Below, piece by piece: positions 57,558 to 64,000 of a stretch of 64,000 nt of DNA. The translations under genes were made by a program, and so were the position numbers. The number at the start of each line of letters is the position of its first letter. The first letter of the stretch is position 1. The stretch spans positions 558,001 to 622,000 of the forward strand of contig NZ_CANMBJ010000004.1 of NCBI RefSeq assembly GCF_947496075.1, in the 5' to 3' direction. The stretch comes from an uncultured Tateyamaria sp. GTDB taxonomy: Bacteria > Pseudomonadota > Alphaproteobacteria > Rhodobacterales > Rhodobacteraceae. The notes beneath the pieces are model-generated. The model did not search any database. It saw only the letters and a list, made by a program, of their open reading frames with translations, and had not been told where the DNA came from.

Positions 57558-58413
57558 TACCGTCCCTCGTTGTTCGCGTCTGTTGGCAGATTTTCTGCTC
57601 GTTACGCGCGCGATATTTATGCTTGGTAATAGATCTTATCGACCCTGACACTAAAGTGGCACTGCAACCAATAAGTCATCAACGGTTTTTTTGTCAGAGA
57701 TTTCCCCCTCGAAATTCTTCCGGAAATTGTCACACAGATGCCACAACTATTGAGTGTTGTCAGCGGACGCCAGCCCAAGGAAAGCACCATATACAGCAGC
57801 CAGAGTCACCTTAGTAACCACATATAGGGGAGTGGTGGCTATAATCGTGCGATATCCATGCGCTCAATTCACACGCTGAACCATCGCCACAAGGCAGAAA
57901 CCATTCAACGACCCGACGGCACCGATTTGACAAACTCAATTGCTCAACTTTGACCGCGACTGCTGAATAACAGGCATTTGCAATGCTTGTGGAAGAACTG
58001 AAAGTCGGAACACACAATTCTCAAAATGACTTTAACTTCTCTATGCTGTAATTTTTTTACTAACTGTTTCAAATGGAAACGACATCAACGAACCGCCCTA
58101 TAAAAATGAAATGACTGCGTTGACACTTCGAATGAAAACACATCAGAGGCACAAATGCAGCAGAAACCCCCTGACCTATTGTGGTTGAGAACAACAGATT
58201 TTGCCGACGCAACCGCGAGGCCGCTCATCTGTCAGCAAGCAAACGGCAGCCCGTCTAAGACGCTCCGTTGCGCGTGGATAGCCGCGTTTTATGCAAAATA
58301 TCCTCCAAGTTTGACATTGGGATTCAAGTAGACACACACGTACAGCCCTCAAAACGGATACGAATATTTGTCTGCTCGGGCAAAACGGGCCACCAATACG
58401 GCAGAACAGATGC
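57558..58413. other. Long upstream spacer of the giant-protein operon
   Basis: About 850 bases without a supported gene; AT-richer than the surrounding genes, with T-rich runs near 57685 and 58045. Frames present on either strand are short and lack ribosome sites. It probably holds the promoter and control region of the giant operon. Confidence 0.5.
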
Positions 58414-58462
58414 CAATGCGCAGCGTCCGGCGTCAACACCGTGCGCCGGACGCTGCGCATTG
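58414..58462. repeat. Perfect 19-base inverted repeat
   Basis: CAATGCGCAGCGTCCGGCG at 58414-58432 and its exact reverse complement at 58444-58462 flank an 11-base loop. It lies 22 bases downstream of the pseudouridine synthase stop. There is no T-run on either side. It could be a 3' end stabiliser, a bidirectional terminator needing Rho, or a mobile repeat unit. Confidence 0.75.
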
Positions 58463-58483
58463 CTCAGGGCAGATCGCTACACC

Positions 58484-59131
58484 TCAGAATGGCGCTGAAG
58501 CTCGAAACCGCATCATCTTTCCACTGTCCGGGTGCTTGATCCGCAGTTCTTCCGAGTGAAGCATGAGCCGATCAAACTCACGCGCGGGCCCTTCCGCATA
58601 GAATGGGTCGCCCAAGATAGGATGCCCCAAAGCAAGCATATGCACACGCAACTGATGGCTCCGCCCTGTCTGCGGAAACAACCGCACCCGGCTCTCAGTC
58701 TCTGTGTCGCGCAGCACCCGCCAATCGGTGACAGCAGGCTTGCCGTTCTCGTGGTCGACATGTTGCCTCGGTCGGTTCGGCCAATCCACGATCAGGGGCA
58801 GATCAACCCGCCCCGTCTTGGGTGTCATCCGCCCCCACACCCTTGCCACATAGGTCTTTTTCGCGGAACGCAGTTCGAATTGCTTGGACAGGAACCGCTG
58901 GGCATGTGGTGTAAGACCAAATACCATGACACCGCTTGTATCCCGGTCCAAACGGTGCACCAGCAACGCCTGCGGCCACACCGCCTGCACCCGTGCGATC
59001 AAGCAATCTGACAAATGCTCTCCCTTACCTGGAACACTAAGCAGGCCAGAGGGTTTGTCGACCAACAGCATCTCCGCATCATCATGCAGAATGTCCAAAG
59101 GATCGTTGGGCGGGGCATAGACATCATCCAT
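58484..59131 (-). CDS. RluA-type pseudouridine synthase
   Basis: 215-residue RNA pseudouridine synthase. The catalytic Asp62 is in LLVHRLDRDTSGVMVFG, with MLLVDKPSGLLSVPGKG before it, RLFPQTGRSHQLRVHMLALG for RNA binding and GHPILGDPFYAEG near the end. There is no S4 domain, so it belongs to the short RluA group (tRNA U32 and 23S U746 in E. coli); the exact target here is inferred. ATG 59131 follows a GAGG/GGGG stretch; an upstream start adds five residues. Confidence 0.92.
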   Translation of the reverse strand: MDDVYAPPNDPLDILHDDAEMLLVDKPSGLLSVPGKGEHLSDCLIARVQAVWPQALLVHRLDRDTSGVMVFGLTPHAQRFLSKQFELRSAKKTYVARVWGRMTPKTGRVDLPLIVDWPNRPRQHVDHENGKPAVTDWRVLRDTETESRVRLFPQTGRSHQLRVHMLALGHPILGDPFYAEGPAREFDRLMLHSEELRIKHPDSGKMMRFRASAPF

Positions 59132-59236
59132 GTCCCCGCCTCTCAAATGCGCAGCTCAAAGACAACCCCCATCACGTTTCGGCGAGGCTCGCATATCCTG
59201 TTTGCCTGAATCAGCGCGCCATGATCGTTGTGCGTT

Positions 59237-60034
59237 ATGAAGTATTTAGCTGCCCTTTTGCTCGCCCTCCCGACCTTTGCCTTTGCCCAGTGTGGACCCG
59301 ATGCGCCCTGTAAAATAGACGGCGGCAGTTATCACATGATCGACGGCAGCGAAGGCACGGAAGGCGCCCCTGTACTGGTCTTTTTCCACGGCCACAATGC
59401 AACGGGCCAGATGATCTTTCGCGGCGGGATCAAATCCGACTTCGCGGATGCGGGCTATGTCGTCATCGCCCCCAACGGCCAGCAAATACCGGGGCGGCAA
59501 ACGCGCTTCTGGCCGGGGCGGGATGGCAGCGCGCGCGACGATATCGCCTTTACCCTCGACGTGATTGAAGATGCCAAGACCAGGGCGTCCATCGACGCCG
59601 ACCGCATCTATGTCGCCGGGTTTTCCGCAGGTGGATCAATGGCTTGGCTCATGGCCTGCAAAGCCGCGGAACAGTTCGCTGGCTTCACGTCCATCTCTGG
59701 AGCCTTGCGGGAACCCAACGATACAACGAACTGCCCGACCACGCCTGTTCGGTTCCTGCAAATCCATGGATTTGCCGACAACCAGGTCCCCTTCGAAGGA
59801 CGTGCCATTCGGGATTGGCATCAGGGCAGCCTGTGGGACAGTCTCGCACTGGCACGCGCCAGCAACCAATGCCGCACGCACCCAGACACAATCGACGTCG
59901 GCGACCGTTTTCGCTGTCGCGATTGGAACGCAAGCTGCTCAGACGGTGCGATAAAATTCTGCGAACATGACGGCGCCCACGGGATGCCACGCGGCTGGAC
60001 CACTCTTGCCCGCGACTGGTTCGAGGGGTCCTAG
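59237..60034 (+). CDS. PHB-depolymerase-like secreted esterase
   Basis: Alpha/beta hydrolase of 265 residues with signal peptide MKYLAALLLALPTFAFA. PVLVFFHGHNATG forms the oxyanion region. The triad is Ser130 (VAGFSAGGSMA), Asp181 (IHGFADNQVP) and His248 (HDGAHGMPRGW). Several Cys suggest disulphides in the periplasm or outside. The family (LpqC / PHB depolymerase / feruloyl esterase type) cleaves short polyesters or aryl esters; substrate unknown. ATG 59237 is preferred over one three codons upstream. Converges with rarD with a four-base overlap. Confidence 0.87.
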   Translation: MKYLAALLLALPTFAFAQCGPDAPCKIDGGSYHMIDGSEGTEGAPVLVFFHGHNATGQMIFRGGIKSDFADAGYVVIAPNGQQIPGRQTRFWPGRDGSARDDIAFTLDVIEDAKTRASIDADRIYVAGFSAGGSMAWLMACKAAEQFAGFTSISGALREPNDTTNCPTTPVRFLQIHGFADNQVPFEGRAIRDWHQGSLWDSLALARASNQCRTHPDTIDVGDRFRCRDWNASCSDGAIKFCEHDGAHGMPRGWTTLARDWFEGS

Positions 60035-60924
60035 GCCGTCGCCCGCATTTGACGGATCATGGAGGCCGAGTAGATCACCAGAGCCGCCCAGATCATCGGG
60101 AACGCCATAAGCCGCCCTTGGTCTAATGGTTCCTTGAACACAAACACAGCAATCAGAAAGATCAGAGTTGGCGCAAGATAGCCAAGAATGGCGATGGTGG
60201 TCAGGCGCAGTCCCTTGGCCCCGTTTGCATAAAGCAGCAGCGGTGCGGCCGTCACCGCACCACATCCCAGCAGCAACAGGGTATCACTTAAATCTGTTGT
60301 CAGGAAATGCCCTTGTCCGCTTGCACTTAACCATACTGCATACCCAAGCGCCGGGATCAGCAGGATCAACACTTCCAGTAAGAAACCCTGATTTGGGCCG
60401 ATAGGCAGCTGTTTCTTGGCCAAAGCATACAGCCCCCAGGACAGGATCAGCCCGACGGCAACCCAAGGCACGCTGCCCGCCTGCCAGATCAGAACAACCA
60501 CGGCGATCGACGCCAGCCCAATGGCAATCAACTGCAACCGCGTCACACGCTCGCGCAAAACCAACGCGCCCAGAGCGACTGAGAACAAGGGGTTTATGTA
60601 GTACCCCAATGCGGCATCCACCGTCTGATCCGAGGCAATGGCCCACACATAGATACCCCAGTTGATCGACACCAAAGCGGCTGTCACACAGCCCATGGCC
60701 AACATCCGCGGATTGCGCACCGCGGCCAGAAGGTCGCCCGTTCGCTTCAGTAAAATCAGAACCACTGCCGCGATGGGAACCGACCAAATGATACGGTGCG
60801 CCACCACTTCCGCCGCGCTGATATGGCTGACCATTTTCATATAAAGCGGCAGAAACCCCCACAGGAAATAGGCGGAAATGGCAAAGCCAAGCCCTTGGGG
60901 CGTGTCACCGTTCGATTGTGTCAT
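60031..60924 (-). CDS. rarD: EamA/RarD-type drug/metabolite transporter
   Basis: 297-residue inner-membrane protein with ten hydrophobic helices in two EamA halves. GLGFAISAYFLWGFLPLYMK near the N-terminus, VVAHRIIWSVP, INWGIYVWAI and ALGYYINPLFSVALGALVLR are characteristic of RarD. Substrates of RarD are not established (it was first linked to chloramphenicol sensitivity). The gene ends within the esterase gene on the other strand. Confidence 0.92.
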   Translation of the reverse strand: MTQSNGDTPQGLGFAISAYFLWGFLPLYMKMVSHISAAEVVAHRIIWSVPIAAVVLILLKRTGDLLAAVRNPRMLAMGCVTAALVSINWGIYVWAIASDQTVDAALGYYINPLFSVALGALVLRERVTRLQLIAIGLASIAVVVLIWQAGSVPWVAVGLILSWGLYALAKKQLPIGPNQGFLLEVLILLIPALGYAVWLSASGQGHFLTTDLSDTLLLLGCGAVTAAPLLLYANGAKGLRLTTIAILGYLAPTLIFLIAVFVFKEPLDQGRLMAFPMIWAALVIYSASMIRQMRATA

Positions 60925-60971
60925 GGAGGTGGTCCTTTCCGGCCCACCCCTAGCACCAGATCAACGTGGCG

Positions 60972-63419
60972 TCACGCTTTCACGCGCTCGGATTTCGGGT
61001 CATACATTGGCTTCAGCGATGCCTCTGCCCGCACGCGTGTGCCGGCCACGTCGATCTCGTAGGTCGAGGCCAGAACATCCGCCGCAGCTTCGCCCTTGCA
61101 CGGCACGTATCCAAGGCCCATGGCCCCGCCCAGATGGTGGCCATAAGCACCCGAAGTCAGGTAGCCGACGATCTCACCATCCCGCACGATCGGCTCGTTG
61201 TGATAGAGCAGCGGTTCCGGGTCTGTCAGTTTGAACTGCAGCATGCGGTTGGACAGCCCCTCGTCCTGCTTACGCAGCACCGCGTCACGCCCGATGAAGG
61301 ACGGTTTGTCCTTCTTCACGGCAAAGCCAAGGCCCGCCTCCATCACATGGTCTTCGCAAGTTATATCATGGCCAAAGTGGCGGAAGCCCTTTTCGATCCG
61401 GCAGGTATCCATCATGTGCATGCCGCACAGTTTCAGCCCCATGTCTTGACCGGCATCATACAGCGTCTCGAACACGTGGCCTGCCATGTCGGAAGAGACA
61501 TAAACCTCCCAACCCAGCTCACCCACGTAGGTCACGCGGTGAATACGGGCGAGGCCCATGCCGATCTCAATCTGCTGTGCGGTGCCAAAGGGGTTCGTCT
61601 CGTTTGACAGGTCCGCAGGCGACACCGCGTTCAGCAACTCGCGCGACCGTGGCCCCATCACGGCCAGCACACCTTCGCCCGGGGTCACATCGGTGATCAC
61701 CACGTTGAAGTCGCCCACATGGCGCTCCATCCAGGTCTGGTCCGCCAAACGCGTCGCTGCCGGTGTCAACACCAGATAGGCGGTCTCGGTCAAGCGCGTG
61801 ACGGTCACATCCGCCTCGATCCCACCTCGATTGTTCAGGAACTGGGTGTAGACGATCTTGCCATTCGGCACCGAATAGTTTCCGCCGCCCACGTAGTTCA
61901 TGAACGCCTCAGCATCGCGCCCTTCGACACGGATCTTACCGAACGACGACATGTCATACATACCCACGTTCTGACGGATCGCCATGTGCTCTTCGCGCAC
62001 GTTGTCAAAGAAGTTCTGGCGGCTCCAGCTGTACTCGTATTCCGGCGTTTGACCGGCTCGCGCGATCCAGTTGGCACGCTCCCAACCAGCGAATTCGCCC
62101 ATCACCGCGCCACGCTCCATCAAGTGCCCGTGGAAAGGGGAGCGGCGAACACCACGAGCAGTCGCCTTCTGACGGAAGGGGAAGTGATCGGCGTAAAGCA
62201 GGCCCAGTGTTTCCGTGGACCGCTCGGCCAGATAGGTTTTGTTGCCCTGGAACGGCTGCATCCGGCTGATGTCCACGTCACCCAGATCAAAGGGTTTGTC
62301 TCCATCCTCCATCCACTGTGCCAGCGCCATACCCGCGCCACCTGCGGACTGAATACCGATCGAGTTGAAGCCACAGGCAACCCAGACATTGTCCATCTCG
62401 GGCGCAAGGCCAAGGTGATAGGCGTCGTCGGGGGTGAAAGACTCGGGCCCGTTGAAGAACGTGTGAATGCCTGCCTCGGCCAGCATCGGCAGACGGTTGA
62501 CCGCAGCCTCAAGGATCGGCTCGAAATGGTCAAAATCCTCGGGCAACTGGTCGAATTCAAAATCCTTCGGAATGCCGTCAACAGCCCACGGCTTGGCATT
62601 GGGCTCAAAGGCGCCCAGCAGAATCTTACCCGCATCTTCCTTGTAGTAGGCGCATTCGTCCGGAATACGCAGCACGGGCAGCTGCTTCAAATCCTTGATG
62701 GACTCGGTGACAATGTAAAAGTGTTCGCAGGCCTGCAGCGGCACGTTCACGCCCGCCATGCGGCCAACCTCATGGCCCCACATGCCCGCACAGTTCACGA
62801 TCATGTCGCAGGCGATGCGGCCATCACTGCCATCCTCACCTTTCCAGTCCACGCCTGTGACCCGGTGGCCCTCACGCACGATGTTGGTAACCGCAACACG
62901 CTCCTGCACCTTGGCACCGTTCTGACGCGCGCCCTTGGCCAATGCCAGCGCGATATTGGCCGGGTCGCCCTGACCGTCGAGGGGCAGGTACACGCCGCCG
63001 GTCACACCGTCGATGTTCATATGCTCATAGCGCGCTTTCACTTCAGTCGGCGAGATTTCCTCGACATCCACACCAAAGGATCGCGCCATCCCTGCCTGAC
63101 GGCGCAGTTCTTCAAGCCGCTCATCGGTCAAGGCCGCCGTGATCGACCCCACGCGCTTGAAGCCTGTGGCAACACCGGTTTCAGCTTCCAACTCTCCATA
63201 GAGTTCCTGCGAATAGCGGGCCAGCTTGGTCATGTTGGCCGTCGCGCGCAGCTGCGCAATCAGGCCAGCGGCATGCCATGTCGTGCCCGATGTCAGCTGC
63301 TTGCGCTCAAGCAGCACCACGTCTTTCCACCCAAGCTTGGTCAGGTGATAGGCAACCGAACAGCCAATGACGCCACCACCAATGATGACAACGCGGGCGT
63401 TGGAGGGAAGATCAGGCAT
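60972..63419 (-). CDS. Dimethylglycine-dehydrogenase-like FAD/folate oxidoreductase
   Basis: 815 residues. An N-terminal FAD-binding DAO domain (VVIIGGGVIGCSVAYHLTKLGW, then SGTTWHAAGLIAQLRAT, where the His is the usual site for covalent FAD) is followed by a middle FAO domain and a GcvT-like aminomethyltransferase half (about 440-800, with VREEHMAIRQNVGMYDMSSFGKI cut across and GYLTSGAYGHHLGGAMGLGY). The arrangement matches dimethylglycine or sarcosine dehydrogenases, which oxidatively demethylate N-methyl groups to methylene-THF. Roseobacters carry several copies with different amines; which one this uses is not settled. It lies nine bases after a homocysteine S-methyltransferase gene, which fits glycine betaine breakdown. 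Confidence 0.9.
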   Translation of the reverse strand: MPDLPSNARVVIIGGGVIGCSVAYHLTKLGWKDVVLLERKQLTSGTTWHAAGLIAQLRATANMTKLARYSQELYGELEAETGVATGFKRVGSITAALTDERLEELRRQAGMARSFGVDVEEISPTEVKARYEHMNIDGVTGGVYLPLDGQGDPANIALALAKGARQNGAKVQERVAVTNIVREGHRVTGVDWKGEDGSDGRIACDMIVNCAGMWGHEVGRMAGVNVPLQACEHFYIVTESIKDLKQLPVLRIPDECAYYKEDAGKILLGAFEPNAKPWAVDGIPKDFEFDQLPEDFDHFEPILEAAVNRLPMLAEAGIHTFFNGPESFTPDDAYHLGLAPEMDNVWVACGFNSIGIQSAGGAGMALAQWMEDGDKPFDLGDVDISRMQPFQGNKTYLAERSTETLGLLYADHFPFRQKATARGVRRSPFHGHLMERGAVMGEFAGWERANWIARAGQTPEYEYSWSRQNFFDNVREEHMAIRQNVGMYDMSSFGKIRVEGRDAEAFMNYVGGGNYSVPNGKIVYTQFLNNRGGIEADVTVTRLTETAYLVLTPAATRLADQTWMERHVGDFNVVITDVTPGEGVLAVMGPRSRELLNAVSPADLSNETNPFGTAQQIEIGMGLARIHRVTYVGELGWEVYVSSDMAGHVFETLYDAGQDMGLKLCGMHMMDTCRIEKGFRHFGHDITCEDHVMEAGLGFAVKKDKPSFIGRDAVLRKQDEGLSNRMLQFKLTDPEPLLYHNEPIVRDGEIVGYLTSGAYGHHLGGAMGLGYVPCKGEAAADVLASTYEIDVAGTRVRAEASLKPMYDPKSERVKA

Positions 63420-63428
63420 AGTACATCC

Positions 63429-64000
63429 TCAGACGATTACATGCCCGGCGGCTTTCAGGCGTCGGGCGATTTCAGCGATATGGGCGGGGCCAACCTCGCA
63501 ACAGCCGCCCACGATGGTGGCGCCTGCATCGATCCACGACATCACGTGGTCAGCATAGAGAGCGGGAGTGAAGTCGCGCCGGGCCGACAGGCTGTCGACC
63601 GTGGGTTTGTCTTCAAGAAAATCGGAGGTGATCTGCTCGAACCCGTTGGCATAGGCACCGATAGGCACATCCAGACCCTTGAGCCCGGCCAGTGCTGCGG
63701 GAATGGCCTCGGGCGCGGAACAATTGATCAGCACTGCACTGGCGCGGCCGCGTGCGATGGGTACTACATCTGCAACGTCTTCGCCCGAGCGCAGCTTGCT
63801 GCCGTCCCGATCCTCAACGGTTAGGGCCAGCCAAACGGGTTTGCCTGTGGGCACGGTCCCTGCGAGCACATCTTGCGCATGGGCAAGCGACGCTACAGTT
63901 TCGCAGATCAGCAAGTCACTGGACGGGGCCAGCAGGTTCGCCACTTCGGCAAAAAGTGGTACGGCAACATCCGGATCCGGATGCAGGTCGGGCCGGTAGC
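63429..64000 (-). CDS. Homocysteine S-methyltransferase family protein (N-terminus outside window)
   Basis: C-terminal part of a TIM-barrel methyltransferase; the frame is open to the window end (about 190 codons). ADVVPIARGRASAVLINCSA carries the first zinc Cys, and TIVGGCCEVGPAHI the Cys-Cys pair, the triad of betaine- or S-methylmethionine-homocysteine methyltransferases. With the flavoprotein gene just downstream, it may transfer a methyl from betaine to homocysteine, giving dimethylglycine as substrate for that enzyme (inference). A GTG at 63944 is not taken as start because the family sequence continues upstream. Confidence 0.87.
   Translation of the reverse strand, partial: YRPDLHPDPDVAVPLFAEVANLLAPSSDLLICETVASLAHAQDVLAGTVPTGKPVWLALTVEDRDGSKLRSGEDVADVVPIARGRASAVLINCSAPEAIPAALAGLKGLDVPIGAYANGFEQITSDFLEDKPTVDSLSARRDFTPALYADHVMSWIDAGATIVGGCCEVGPAHIAEIARRLKAAGHVIV

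Noticed and set aside
58176..58460. 94-codon minus-strand frame in the spacer before the RluA-type gene
   Set aside because: Its first part is the 19-base inverted repeat; Cys/Arg-rich and without a start signal.
61719..63824. 701-codon plus-strand frame opposite the dimethylglycine-dehydrogenase-like gene
   Set aside because: Antisense shadow of a clear flavoprotein gene; composition is not protein-like.

Overview
The window is chromosomal DNA of an alphaproteobacterium, most probably a marine Rhodobacteraceae (Roseobacter-group) strain. This rests on gene content and order: rsmB / heparinase-like / purH / lspA / DUF3035 lipoprotein / paired M16 peptidases, DUF1674 beside rsmB, rpsO near pnp, GcvT-type dimethylglycine-dehydrogenase-like flavoproteins, RTX proteins, high GC and frequent GTG/TTG starts. 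Genus cannot be fixed from the sequence alone. I see no rRNA or tRNA gene, CRISPR array, transposase or integrase.

Layout. 1-1980: end of a maltose-type ABC importer (malF partial, malG). 1981-2642: a long spacer with only decayed or repeat-like content. 2643-9716 (minus strand): a TroABCD-like Mn/Zn importer, a two-component system and a DUF4153 membrane protein, with two Fur-family-like boxes in front of the importer. 9880-13293: deoC plus a double-domain aldehyde dehydrogenase (deoxyribose catabolism). 13383-21903 (minus): a long co-directional housekeeping run (M16 pair, DUF3035 lipoprotein, lspA, purH, heparinase-like, rsmB). 21990-32078: DUF1674, dapB, rbfA, a phosphodiester glycosidase, truB, a small membrane protein, DUF1643, an RTX protein, rpsO, two accessory genes and pnp. 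32543-36148: a small surface-polysaccharide island with one AT-rich gene. 36170-39602: a 1-Cys peroxiredoxin, an aldehyde dehydrogenase, and a GFA protein divergent from a YafY-type regulator around a perfect palindrome. 39603-40173: a spacer ending in a structured, terminator-bearing element. 40174-41727: a second RTX protein.

41965-57557 (minus) is the most striking part: a two-gene operon. It encodes a 4061-residue Sec-exported protein with about 30 tandem DUF11-like domains, most with a Cys pair, followed at a short overlap by a 1131-residue outer-membrane beta-barrel protein. I read it as a giant surface or envelope structure with a dedicated barrel partner; no function is proven by the sequence.

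57558-58483 is a long spacer with a perfect 19-bp inverted repeat at its far end. It is followed by an RluA-type pseudouridine synthase, a PHB-depolymerase-like esterase, RarD, and two genes for methylated-amine / betaine demethylation (a dimethylglycine-dehydrogenase-like flavoprotein and a homocysteine S-methyltransferase cut by the window end).
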